A DNA stretch of 64,000 nt from Fusobacterium varium. Its GTDB lineage: Bacteria; Fusobacteriota; Fusobacteriia; Fusobacteriales; Fusobacteriaceae. The stretch covers positions 2,232,001 to 2,296,000 of the forward strand of contig LR134390.1 of NCBI GenBank assembly GCA_900637705.1. The letters are read 5' to 3'. Of this stretch, positions 33,738 through 42,656 are shown one piece after another. The notes beneath the pieces are model-generated. The model did no database searches and had not been told where the DNA came from. It saw nothing but the letters and a program-made list of their open reading frames with translations. The translations under genes were made by a program, and so were the position numbers. Positions within the stretch are counted from its first letter, which is position 1. Each line of letters starts with the position of its first letter.

Positions 33738-34271
33738 CTAAAAAAGTTTGTTAACATATCTATTAACTAACTCCAAATTTTTTAGTTCTTTTATTTTATC
33801 TTGAAAAACTTCAGGTACATATTTTTCTATGTTTGGTACTACTTCTAGAAAAATTTCATTTGCATAACTTCCTTTAGAATATTTTTTCAATTTTGTGAAC
33901 ATATCTGTTGAGTAATTATAAATCAATAGAATTAAAACAGAAAGAAGTATTCCTTTAGCTATACCAATTGCTCCACCTAATATTCTTGTTATTATTCCTT
34001 TGCTTTGGTTTTTAAGTACATTTCTTACAAGATGTATCACTATTCCAAGTAAAATATACACAGCCCAAAAAGTAACTATATATGTTACAAAATAACGATC
34101 TTTATCTTTTGATAACCCTAAAAATTCTATTACAACTGGAGTATATTTCTTAGCTATAATAAAATTTACTATTAATCCAAAAATAGCCAAAAATTCAACA
34201 AATAATCCATTTCTCAATCCATAAAAAAGAGAAAAAACTATTATGATTCCAACCAATATATCTAAATACAT
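33738..34271 (-). CDS. CvpA-family membrane protein
   Basis: A 177-residue protein with four membrane segments in the N-terminal 120 residues. It has the family start YLDILVGIIIVFSLFYGLRNGLF and a GAIGIAKGILLSVLILL segment, then a short hydrophilic tail. CvpA relatives are linked to colicin V production, envelope stress and bile resistance, with no fixed biochemical role. It lies between the rRNA methyltransferase gene and lptF. Confidence 0.82.
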   Translation of the reverse strand: MYLDILVGIIIVFSLFYGLRNGLFVEFLAIFGLIVNFIIAKKYTPVVIEFLGLSKDKDRYFVTYIVTFWAVYILLGIVIHLVRNVLKNQSKGIITRILGGAIGIAKGILLSVLILLIYNYSTDMFTKLKKYSKGSYANEIFLEVVPNIEKYVPEVFQDKIKELKNLELVNRYVNKLF

Positions 34272-34289
34272 ACCCTATCACCTTTCTTT

Positions 34290-35471
34290 TTAGTTATCTA
34301 CTATTTTTACCCACAAAGCCTTTAAATACAAAGTTTCTGGCACATGAAGTATCCATGGGTGATCCTCTGGTTGATAATTTATTCCCATCACTTGAAGAAG
34401 CTTCCCATTTTTAGAGGCTGCCATTCTTGTCACTTCTATTAAGTCCTGAAGAGTTATATGATAAGCACAAGTTATTACTCCCAGTATACCTCCATCATTT
34501 AAAAGTTTAAAGCTATCATCACAAAGATCAAAAAAGAAATCTCTTCCTTTATGAATATCAGCTTTTCTTTTTATCAAAGATGGTGGATCCAATGTGATTA
34601 CATCAAATTTTTCATTTCTTCCTACTAAAGTTTTCAACAGGAGAAAAGCATCTCCTTCCATAGTTACAAAATCTCCATCAAATCCATTTAAAATATAATT
34701 TTCTCTGCATAGTTCTAATGCGTGAGGTTCTTTGTCAATAGCTGTCACTTTTTTACAATTTTCTTTTAAAGCAGCCATTGAAAATCCACCACTACTTGAA
34801 AATACATCTAAAAATTTTGTATCTTTTGTAAGATATTTTCTTATAAATTTTCTTGAATCTCTCTGATCTAAGAAAAATCCAGTTTTTTGCCCCTCTATTA
34901 TATCTATACTATATTTAAGACCGTTGTCTTCCATTATAACTCTTTCTGGTATCTCTCCAAAAACAATTCCTGTTTTTTGCTCTACCCCCTCAAGAGTTCT
35001 ATTTTCTACATCACTTCTTTCATATATCCCTTTTGGCTTCATCACCTTTTTAATGCTGTTTATTATATCCTGTCTAAATGTTTCTACCCCTGAATTTCTA
35101 AACTGCACAGATACATATTTATCAAATTTATCTATAATTAAACCAGGAATTCCATCTCCTTCTGAAAAGAAGGCTCTTATACAGTTAGTTTCATTAAAGA
35201 GATGTTCTCTTTTCTTATAAGCTTTTCTAATTTTTTCCAAAATAAAATTTTTGTCTATTTTTTCATCTTTTGTTGTAAGTATCCTTACATAAGCTGATGT
35301 AGAATCTGTCACATAACCTCTTCCTACAAAGGCCATGTCAGATGAACAAACATCTACTACATCTCCATTTTTTACAGTCCCTATTATAGTTTTTATTTCA
35401 TCTTTGAAAACATTAGGGTAAAAATTTATTATCTTTTTTTCTTTACCACTGATCAATATAATTTTCGTCAT
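34290..35471 (-). CDS. RlmI-like class I SAM-dependent rRNA methyltransferase
   Basis: A 393-residue protein with an N-terminal PUA domain (GDVVDVCSSDMAFVGRGYVTDSTSAYVRIL), a central beta-strand domain and a C-terminal Rossmann methyltransferase (DQRDSRKFI, FLDVFSSSGGFSMAAL, DPPSLIKRK). This layout matches RlmI, which makes 5-methylcytosine in 23S rRNA. The DPPS motif lacks a cysteine nucleophile in the usual TPPC position, as in RlmI. It lies about 12 bases after alr. Confidence 0.85.
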   Translation of the reverse strand: MTKIILISGKEKKIINFYPNVFKDEIKTIIGTVKNGDVVDVCSSDMAFVGRGYVTDSTSAYVRILTTKDEKIDKNFILEKIRKAYKKREHLFNETNCIRAFFSEGDGIPGLIIDKFDKYVSVQFRNSGVETFRQDIINSIKKVMKPKGIYERSDVENRTLEGVEQKTGIVFGEIPERVIMEDNGLKYSIDIIEGQKTGFFLDQRDSRKFIRKYLTKDTKFLDVFSSSGGFSMAALKENCKKVTAIDKEPHALELCRENYILNGFDGDFVTMEGDAFLLLKTLVGRNEKFDVITLDPPSLIKRKADIHKGRDFFFDLCDDSFKLLNDGGILGVITCAYHITLQDLIEVTRMAASKNGKLLQVMGINYQPEDHPWILHVPETLYLKALWVKIVDN

Positions 35472-35483
35472 CAGTTCTCCTTT

Positions 35484-36578
35484 TTATCTTGTTATTAAAT
35501 ATGGAGTACCATTTTTTTTGTAGACTCTATATACTCTTCTTCCTATCCCAGTCAATATATCCCAAGTTGATTTATGGATAGAATTTATTTCTTCTATTAT
35601 ATCATCTCTTATAACAATTGCTTCAGTACCTATATTTATTTTTTTTAAAATTGACTCTGGTATTTTTACCATACACATATCCATACATATCTCTCCAACT
35701 ATTGGACATTTTTCTCCTTCAATTAAAGCATATGTCTTATTAGAAAATTCTTTTTTCATACCATCAGCATACCCTATGGCAAGAGTAGCAAAAGTTTCCC
35801 CTTTTTTTAATTTTATAGTTCTTCCATAAGATATATATGAGTCCTCTTCAAGTGTTCTTATAAAAAGTATTCTCGTTTTCATGGTAAAAACTCTTTTAAA
35901 TCCGGGTACTCTCTCATTTCCTAACATACCATACATACATATACCAGCTCTTACTAGATTTCCTTTAAATCCATCATTGAATCTAAGTATTCCTCCACTA
36001 TTTAAAATATGTATATATTTTATTGTTTTATACTCTTCAAATATTTTAAATTTATTTATCTGTTCTTTAGTATAATTATATGCTTCATCATTCATTCCAT
36101 CTGCATCAGAAAGATGTGAATAAATACCAACTACTTTTAACCCTCTATTTATACAATAATCTACAGCTTTTCTTCCTTCGCTGGGAGTAAAACCTAATCT
36201 TCCCATACCTGTATCTATTTTGATATGTATTTCAGCATCTATTTTATTAGATTCTAAAAATTCTATCTGCCTCATGCTGCTTACAGTTATTTGAAATTTT
36301 TTTTCAGCAGCTATTTCTATTTCATCATTAAAAAGTGAACCTAGTATAAGAATTTCTTCTTCTATTCCTCCCTCTCTAAGCTCCATTGCTTCTTCCAGAG
36401 AGGCTACCCCAAAAATCTCTATTCCAAATTTTGAAAGTTCTTTAGCGATTTCGATAGCTCCGAATCCATAACTATTAGCTTTTATAACTCCTAATACATT
36501 CGTGCCATGGACCAATTCTTTAATTTTATTTAGATTGTATTTCAAATTGTCCATATCGATTTCTAACCAAGCTCTCAT
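35484..36578 (-). CDS. alr: Alanine racemase
   Basis: A 364-residue fold-type III PLP enzyme. The PLP lysine is in VIKANSYGFGA (about residue 35), and the catalytic tyrosine region is near the C-terminus (GEICMDMCMVKIP with a preceding YGRTIKLKKGE). It interconverts L- and D-alanine for peptidoglycan. AGGAAAAA precedes its ATG. Upstream, between it and secF, lies a hairpin with a 13-codon ORF. Confidence 0.95.
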   Translation of the reverse strand: MRAWLEIDMDNLKYNLNKIKELVHGTNVLGVIKANSYGFGAIEIAKELSKFGIEIFGVASLEEAMELREGGIEEEILILGSLFNDEIEIAAEKKFQITVSSMRQIEFLESNKIDAEIHIKIDTGMGRLGFTPSEGRKAVDYCINRGLKVVGIYSHLSDADGMNDEAYNYTKEQINKFKIFEEYKTIKYIHILNSGGILRFNDGFKGNLVRAGICMYGMLGNERVPGFKRVFTMKTRILFIRTLEEDSYISYGRTIKLKKGETFATLAIGYADGMKKEFSNKTYALIEGEKCPIVGEICMDMCMVKIPESILKKINIGTEAIVIRDDIIEEINSIHKSTWDILTGIGRRVYRVYKKNGTPYLITR

Positions 36579-36599
36579 TTTTCCTATGCTCCCTTTTTA

Positions 36600-36641
36600 T
36601 TATGATTTAAATTTATAGAGGGCGACTTTAAATTTTTTCAT
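36600..36641 (-). CDS. Possible 13-codon leader ORF ahead of alr
   Basis: ATG at 36639-36641 is preceded by AGGAGGGC about 9 bases upstream. The ORF reads MKKFKVALYKFKS and stops with TAA about 20 bases before the alr start. The Shine-Dalgarno site lies in the 5' arm of a 10-bp hairpin whose 3' arm is codons 5-8 of the ORF. It could be a leader that affects alr translation, or chance. Confidence 0.35.
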   Translation of the reverse strand: MKKFKVALYKFKS

Positions 36642-36655
36642 TTTTAGTTGCCCTC
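36618..36655 (-). promoter_or_regulatory. Hairpin between secF and alr
   Basis: GAGGGCAACT pairs with AGTCGCCCTC on the minus strand (10 bp, one G-T) with an 18-base A-rich loop. No T run follows, so it is not a standard terminator. It masks the ribosome site of the 13-codon ORF. Confidence 0.5.
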
Positions 36656-36685
36656 CTATATTATATATTATATTTTATTATTAAA

Positions 36686-37624
36686 CTAATATTTTTTCTT
36701 CATTACTTGATTCTTTCTTTTTTCCTCTCCAAGACTATGAAGTCCTTTATTTGGACCTTTTTTACTTTTATCAAGGAAATAAACTAGAGGTGTTGCAATA
36801 AATACTGAACTGTAAGTTCCAGCAAGAATACCAATTAAAAGAGTAACAATAAATGTTTTTAAGCTATCTCCACCAAAAACAAGTATAGCAATAATTGCAA
36901 ATAATGTAGTTACAGATGTGTTAATAGATCTTATCATTACTTGATTTATACTCTTATTCAAACAATCTTCAAATGAATTCTTATTCTTACGCTTCAAATT
37001 TTCTCTTATTCTATCAAATACAACTATTGTATCATTGATAGAATATCCAAGTATAGTCAATATAGCTGCTATAAATGGAGTATCTACCTCATAACCTAAA
37101 AGTGAAATTACTCCAACAGCTATAATAAGATCATGAAATAATGCTGCTACTGCTGCTATTGCAAATGTAAATTCAAATCTGAAAGTTATATAAAGAATTA
37201 TAAGAAAAGCTCCTATTCCTAAAGCATATATTGCTGAAGTTTTTAATTCTTCTCCTATGCTTGCTCCCACTTTCTCTTCTTTATTTATATCAAAAGTTCC
37301 AATTTTTTTTAAGTTATTTAAAACTTCTGTTTTTTCTGTTTCAGTAAGTTCAGGAGTTCTTATGATAACTGTATTATCTTCAGAAATCTGTACTTTTCTA
37401 CTATTTGGATTTACCTGATTTATATCTTTAGAAACTTCATCTAGATTATTATTAATATCATTCAATGTTATTGGCTTTTCAAATCTCAACTGAAATAAAT
37501 TTCCTCCAGAGAAGTCAATACCATAGTTAAGCCCTTTTACGAAAAATGCTCCAAGAGAAAGAACAACAATAACTAATGAAAGTCCTACAAACTTTTTACT
37601 ATTTTTTATAATTTCTATTTGCAT
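36686..37624 (-). CDS. secF: Protein translocase subunit SecF
   Basis: A 312-residue protein with six membrane segments and a periplasmic loop. GLNYGIDFSGGNLFQLRF is the SecF signature near residue 35, and TLFAIIAILVFGGDSLKTF lies in the membrane half. With SecD it uses the proton gradient to pull exported proteins through SecYEG. It overlaps the end of secD by 10 bases, so their translation is coupled. Confidence 0.95.
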   Translation of the reverse strand: MQIEIIKNSKKFVGLSLVIVVLSLGAFFVKGLNYGIDFSGGNLFQLRFEKPITLNDINNNLDEVSKDINQVNPNSRKVQISEDNTVIIRTPELTETEKTEVLNNLKKIGTFDINKEEKVGASIGEELKTSAIYALGIGAFLIILYITFRFEFTFAIAAVAALFHDLIIAVGVISLLGYEVDTPFIAAILTILGYSINDTIVVFDRIRENLKRKNKNSFEDCLNKSINQVMIRSINTSVTTLFAIIAILVFGGDSLKTFIVTLLIGILAGTYSSVFIATPLVYFLDKSKKGPNKGLHSLGEEKRKNQVMKKKY

Positions 37625-38847
37625 GCTGTTTTCCCCCTAACTCCGAATAATTCTGGTCTGTTTAAATTAAATACTGTAATGAAAGTAAGTAAAAGTATCT
37701 TTGTGATTGTGATAGCTGTGAACATAGATGCTAATGTACCTATTGTCAGTGTTACAGCAAATCCTTTTACAGGACCAGTTCCAAAAGTAAAAAGAATAAC
37801 AGTTATTATCAATGTTGTAAGATTCGAGTCAAAAATAGCTACAAATCCCTTGCTGAATCCTGCATCTATTGCGTTACGTATAGTGTTTCCAAGTCTAAGT
37901 TCTTCTTTTATTCTTTCAAAGATAATAACATTTGCGTCAACTGCCATACCAGCAGACAGAATAAGTCCTGCTATACCTGGAAGAGTCAATGTTGCATCTA
38001 TAAAATTAAGACACCCAAAAGTTATAAGTCCAAATATTATCAAGGCTATATTTGCCACTATTCCAGGAAGTTTATAGAATACAATCATAAAAACTCCTAT
38101 AAGTATCATTGCAAATATTGCTGCTTGTTTACTCTGTGCTATAGATTCATCTCCAAGAGAAGCTCCAACAGTTCTTGTTTCAACTATTTCAGCTTTTACA
38201 GGAAGAGCTCCTGCATTCAAAAGTGTAGCTGTTGCTTTTGCTTCCTCTACAGTATAATTTCCTGTAATTACTCCATTTCCACTTGGTATTTCTGAATTAA
38301 TCGTAGGTGCTGTCTGTACTTTTCCATCTAATGTAATAGCAAGCTTTTTTCCTATATTATTTCTTGTTATCTCTGCGAATTTTACTGCTCCCTCTTGATT
38401 CATTTCAAATTGAATTTGAGGTCTTCCTAAATTGTCATAGGATACATCTGCTTTCTTTAATGCTCCTCCAGTTAGAAGAGTTTCTCCTAAAGTTCCATCT
38501 GGATTTTCAAGTTTAAATTCCAATAAAGCTGTTTTTCCTATCATTTTTATAGCATCTTCTGTATTGTTTATTCCTGGAAGTTCTATTATTACTCTATTGC
38601 TTCCAGCTTTTTGAACAACTGATTCTGCTACTCCTAATCCATTTATTCTTCTATCCAATACTTCAATAAGTCTATTCATTGCTGCATCATCAAGAGTTAC
38701 CCCTTCATCTGGTACAGCCTCCAATACTACATACACTCCGCCTTTTAAGTCCAGTCCAAGTTTAGTTGGTTTAAAAAAGCTAAGCCATATAGCTCCTATT
38801 ACCACAACTATTACAAGAGACAATCTCATTAATAATTTTGATCCCAT
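37615..38847 (-). CDS. secD: Protein translocase subunit SecD
   Basis: A 410-residue SecD, short compared with enteric forms (about 615), as in many non-enterics. It has KLGLDLKGGVYVVLEAVP, the P1 periplasmic domain, and membrane segments 2-6 with ILSAGMAVDANVIIFERIKEELRLG. The conserved DANV aspartate needed for proton coupling is present. GGAGGAG precedes the ATG. Confidence 0.95.
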   Translation of the reverse strand: MGSKLLMRLSLVIVVVIGAIWLSFFKPTKLGLDLKGGVYVVLEAVPDEGVTLDDAAMNRLIEVLDRRINGLGVAESVVQKAGSNRVIIELPGINNTEDAIKMIGKTALLEFKLENPDGTLGETLLTGGALKKADVSYDNLGRPQIQFEMNQEGAVKFAEITRNNIGKKLAITLDGKVQTAPTINSEIPSGNGVITGNYTVEEAKATATLLNAGALPVKAEIVETRTVGASLGDESIAQSKQAAIFAMILIGVFMIVFYKLPGIVANIALIIFGLITFGCLNFIDATLTLPGIAGLILSAGMAVDANVIIFERIKEELRLGNTIRNAIDAGFSKGFVAIFDSNLTTLIITVILFTFGTGPVKGFAVTLTIGTLASMFTAITITKILLLTFITVFNLNRPELFGVRGKTACK

Positions 38848-39286
38848 TTCTCCTCCAAAATATTAGTTTATCTTTTGTATCTAAGAAAGTTTGAAGTATT
38901 ATAGCAGCTGCTATTTTATCAACTACTTTCCGTTTTTCCAAAGCACCCTTTTTGTTTGATTCATTTAGCATTCTATCTGCTGATACAGTAGTCAGTCTTT
39001 CATCAACCTCTATTATTTCCAAACCTTCAATCTCTTTATTCAGTTTAGCTATAAATTCTCTGACTTTTTCTGCCTGTCGCTTTTCAGTTCCATCTAGACT
39101 TTTAGGAATACCTACTACTAATGCTTTCGTATTTTCTTGAGTACAAAGCTCTTTAATTCTTTTTACTGCTTTTGTTTTTTTTCTGTCTATTACTTCAAGG
39201 GGAGTAGCTACTATCCCCATTATATCTGATTTCGCCACTCCTATCCTCACATCTCCCACATCTAAGGAAATATATTTTTTATACAT
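38780..39286 (-). CDS. ruvX: Holliday junction resolvase-like RuvX/YqgF, apparently extended into secD
   Basis: The RNase H-fold core (MYKKYISLDVGDVRIGVAKSD, VGIPKSLDGTEKRQ, DERLTTVSADRML, DKIAAAIILQTFLD) ends near residue 138, the normal family length. As read, the frame then runs on through the secD ribosome site and 68 bases into secD to 38780. One extra T at 38873-38876 would end the protein after TKR at 38868, giving 139 residues and a 20-base gap to secD. It processes 16S rRNA ends in E. coli. I regard the C-terminal 30 residues as an artefact or late frameshift. Confidence 0.88.
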   Translation of the reverse strand: MYKKYISLDVGDVRIGVAKSDIMGIVATPLEVIDRKKTKAVKRIKELCTQENTKALVVGIPKSLDGTEKRQAEKVREFIAKLNKEIEGLEIIEVDERLTTVSADRMLNESNKKGALEKRKVVDKIAAAIILQTFLDTKDKLIFWRRNGIKIINEIVSCNSCGNRSYMA

Positions 39287-39296
39287 TCATTACCTC

Positions 39297-41909
39297 TTAT
39301 AAAGAATTTTTTAAAGTTTCTTTTACTGAATCCATAGCTTCCTGAATTTTAGTTACATCTTTTCCACCAGCTTGAGCGAAGTCAGGTCTTCCTCCACCAT
39401 TTCCACCAGTGATTACAGCAGCTTCTTTTACCAAGTTTCCAGCTTTTACTTTTGAAGTAAGTTCTTTAGTTACTCCAGCAGCAAATATAGCTTTATCAGT
39501 ACTAGATGCCAGTACAACAACAGTGTTAGTCATTTTATCTTTTACATAATCAATCATTTTTCTTAAATCATCAGCTGTTCTAGTTTTAAAAGTTTTCATA
39601 ATAACTGTTACTCCATTGATGATTTCAGAATTTTCAGCCAAAGCCTGAGCTTCTATTTGAGTAAATCTGCTTTTTAATTCTTCTAGTTCCTTGCTGTTTT
39701 CTTTAATAGTTTCTACCATTTTTTCAACTCTGTCCAGAAGATTAGCTTCATCAGACTTTACAACTTTTTCTACATTCTTCAGAAGCATTTCAGTATCCTT
39801 GACTACTTTATAAGCACCCTTTCCAGTTACAGCTTCAATTCTTCTGATTCCAGCAGCTATTCCTGCTTCACTCTCTATCTTAAATAAACCTATTTTACCT
39901 ATATTATCTATATGAGTTCCTCCACAAAGCTCTATAGAAAAACCTTCTACAGATACTACTCTTACTACATCTCCATATTTGTCCCCAAATAGTGCTGTAG
40001 CTCCAGCTTTTTTAGCTTCGTCCATACTCATATTAGCAATTTTTACATCTATAGCTTCAGCTATCTTTTCATTTACCAATTCTTCTACTTTTTCAAGTTC
40101 TTCAGCAGTCATAGCTTCATAGTGGTTAAAGTCAAATCTTAATCTTTCTCCATTTACAAAAGATCCAGCCTGTTGAACATGAGAACCTAGAACTTCTCTC
40201 AAAGCTTCATGAAGCAAGTGAGTAGCTGTATGATTTTTTGCTGTAGCCATTCTATTAGCTTCATCAATTTCCAGAAAATATTCTTCTCCTTCTATTGGAG
40301 TTCCTTTTAGTACTTCTACAGTATGAATAAATATTCCTTTTTGTTTTTGAACATCTATAACTTTACCTTCAAACCCATTTCCAGTAATCATACCAATATC
40401 TGCTGCTTGACCTCCAGATTCTCCATAAAATGGAGTTACATCAAATATCATAAGCTTTTTGTTGTCTTTTCCATCTCTTGAACTTAGTAATTTTCCTGTA
40501 TCTTTAAGAGTTGTATAGCCACTGAATTCTGTAGCTCCATATCTGTCATAAAATTCTTCAATAAAACTATCCTGACCTTTTTCCATTACAACTTCTCTTG
40601 CAGCTCTTGCTTTCTCTTTCTGTTCAGTCATTTTAGCTTCAAACTCTTCTTTTGATATTTCAATTCCTTTCTCTTGACAGATTTCTTCTGTTAATTCATA
40701 AGGGAAACCATAAGTATCATAAAGCTTAAATGTTACTTCACCATCAAGTTTAGTAATATTTGCTGCTTTTAATTTTTCAATTTCCTGATTTACAAGCTGC
40801 ATACCTTGATCAAGAGTACGAGAAAACTTCTCTTCTTCTATTTTTACAACTTTTTTAATATGCTCAACATTACTTCTAAGATCTGGATAAGCATTTTCCA
40901 TCATACTTACTACTTTATCTACCATCTTATATAAGAATAATTCTGAATGTCCTAAAAGTCTTCCATGTCTTACTGCTCTTCTCAATATTCTTCTCAAAAC
41001 ATATCCTCTTCCTTCATTTGATGGAATGACTCCATCATTAATCAAGAAAGTAACTGCTCTTGAGTGGTCTGTTATTACTTTCAATGAAAAATTTTCTTCC
41101 TCATCTCTTCCATATTGTGAGTTAGTAAGTTTTGCAGCCTCTTCAATTAATGGGAACAGAAGATCTGTTTCAAAGTTATTTGACTTCCCTTGTACCATAG
41201 CAGCTATTCTTTCAAGTCCTGCTCCAGTATCTATATTTTTCTTAGGAAGAGGTTCAAGACTTCCATCTTCCATTCTATTCCATTCAGTAAATACAAGGTT
41301 CCATATCTCAATAAAACGATTATCAGTTCCTTCGTCACCAAGTTTAGAGTTCTCATCTCCTCCATAAGCTGGTCCTAAATCTACATGAATTTCTGAACAA
41401 GGTCCACATGAACCAGTTGGTCCTGCTGCCCACCAGTTTTCATCTTCTCCAAGTCTAACCAATCTTTCTTTTGGAAAATTACATTTTTCTATCCATATTT
41501 GTTCTGCTTCATCATCTGTTGTAAAAACTGATACCCAAAGTTTGTCTTTATCTATTTTTAATACTTCAGTAACAAATTCCCAAGACCATTGTATAGCTTC
41601 TTTTTTAAAATAATCTCCAAAAGAGAAATTCCCAAGCATTTCAAAAAATGTATGGTGTCTTGCTGTTCTCCCAACATTTTCAAGGTCATTTGTTCTAATA
41701 CATTTTTGATAAGTAGTCACTCTTGGATATGGAGCTTCTTTCTGTCCTAAAAAATATGGTTTAAATGGAACCATTCCTGCTACTGTTAATAATAAAGTTG
41801 CATCATCAGGGATAAGAGATGCACTTTCAAAGTGTTTATGATGTTTTGCTTCAAAAAACTCAATAAACTCTTTTCTAATTTGATTTCCTGTTAACATGTT
41901 CTCCTCCAA
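39297..41909 (-). CDS. alaS: Alanine--tRNA ligase
   Basis: An 870-residue class II synthetase. Motifs are RTNDLENVGRTARHHTFFEMLGNFSFGDYF, GPTGSCGPCSEIHVDLGP, the motif 3 region (GYVLRRILRRAVRHGRLLG), the editing site HTATHLLHEAL and CGGTHIDNIGKIGLFKI, and a C-terminal DHHA1 domain with TGGNGGGRPDFAQAGG. It charges tRNA-Ala with alanine and edits misacylated serine and glycine. It starts about 11 bases after lptB. Confidence 0.97.
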   Translation of the reverse strand: MEENMLTGNQIRKEFIEFFEAKHHKHFESASLIPDDATLLLTVAGMVPFKPYFLGQKEAPYPRVTTYQKCIRTNDLENVGRTARHHTFFEMLGNFSFGDYFKKEAIQWSWEFVTEVLKIDKDKLWVSVFTTDDEAEQIWIEKCNFPKERLVRLGEDENWWAAGPTGSCGPCSEIHVDLGPAYGGDENSKLGDEGTDNRFIEIWNLVFTEWNRMEDGSLEPLPKKNIDTGAGLERIAAMVQGKSNNFETDLLFPLIEEAAKLTNSQYGRDEEENFSLKVITDHSRAVTFLINDGVIPSNEGRGYVLRRILRRAVRHGRLLGHSELFLYKMVDKVVSMMENAYPDLRSNVEHIKKVVKIEEEKFSRTLDQGMQLVNQEIEKLKAANITKLDGEVTFKLYDTYGFPYELTEEICQEKGIEISKEEFEAKMTEQKEKARAAREVVMEKGQDSFIEEFYDRYGATEFSGYTTLKDTGKLLSSRDGKDNKKLMIFDVTPFYGESGGQAADIGMITGNGFEGKVIDVQKQKGIFIHTVEVLKGTPIEGEEYFLEIDEANRMATAKNHTATHLLHEALREVLGSHVQQAGSFVNGERLRFDFNHYEAMTAEELEKVEELVNEKIAEAIDVKIANMSMDEAKKAGATALFGDKYGDVVRVVSVEGFSIELCGGTHIDNIGKIGLFKIESEAGIAAGIRRIEAVTGKGAYKVVKDTEMLLKNVEKVVKSDEANLLDRVEKMVETIKENSKELEELKSRFTQIEAQALAENSEIINGVTVIMKTFKTRTADDLRKMIDYVKDKMTNTVVVLASSTDKAIFAAGVTKELTSKVKAGNLVKEAAVITGGNGGGRPDFAQAGGKDVTKIQEAMDSVKETLKNSL

Positions 41910-41920
41910 CTATTTAAAAT

Positions 41921-42646
41921 TTAATCTAATTTAAACTTTTCACCTAAATAAATTTTTCTTGCTGTTTCATCATTAGATATTTCCTCTGGTGTTCCACTAA
42001 TTAAAACTTTTCCATTTGCCATTATATATGCTTTTTCCGTAATACGCAATGTTTCTCTCACACTATGGTCTGTTATCAATATTCCCAATCCTCTATTTCT
42101 CAAGTATCTTATTATCTGCTGTATATCTTCAACTGCTATTGGATCAACTCCAGCAAAAGGTTCGTCCAAAAGTATAAAACTTGGATTGTTTGCTATTGTT
42201 CTGGCTATTTCTATTCTTCTTCTTTCCCCACCAGATAATGAATAACCTAAAGATTTTCTTACATGAGTAAGTTTAAACTCTTCCATAAGTTTTTCTATTA
42301 TCTCCTGTTGTTCTTTAGGAGCTATTCCTTTCATTTCAAGAACTGCTGCAATATTTTCTTCCACTGTAAGATTTCTAAAAACAGATGGCTCCTGTGCCAG
42401 ATATCCTATTCCAAGGTTAGCTCTTTTAAACATAGGATAAGTTGTTACATCATTATTATCACAATAAACTTTACCACTTTCTGGCTTTATTATTCCAGTT
42501 ATCATATAGAAAGTAGTTGTTTTTCCTGCTCCATTAGGACCAAGAAGTCCTACTATCTCTCCTTTATTTACCTCAAGGCTTACATTGTCCACTACTGTTC
42601 TTTTTTTATAACTTTTACAAAGATTCTGAGCTACTAAACTTCTCAT
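41921..42646 (-). CDS. lptB: LPS export ABC transporter ATPase LptB
   Basis: A 241-residue ATPase with Walker [10 protein letters not shown] near residue 35, the LptB-specific [18 protein letters not shown] and signature LSGGERRR, Walker [14 protein letters not shown] and the [10 protein letters not shown] switch. It drives LPS extraction with LptF and LptG. It lies 10 bases after the LptC/LptA-like gene and before alaS. Confidence 0.95.
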   Translation of the reverse strand: MRSLVAQNLCKSYKKRTVVDNVSLEVNKGEIVGLLGPNGAGKTTTFYMITGIIKPESGKVYCDNNDVTTYPMFKRANLGIGYLAQEPSVFRNLTVEENIAAVLEMKGIAPKEQQEIIEKLMEEFKLTHVRKSLGYSLSGGERRRIEIARTIANNPSFILLDEPFAGVDPIAVEDIQQIIRYLRNRGLGILITDHSVRETLRITEKAYIMANGKVLISGTPEEISNDETARKIYLGEKFKLD

Positions 42647-42656
42647 TAGCTCCTCC

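Noticed and set aside
38780..38870. A fusion of ruvX with part of secD
   Set aside because: The overlap is out of frame with SecD and passes through its ribosome site; a late frameshift is simpler.
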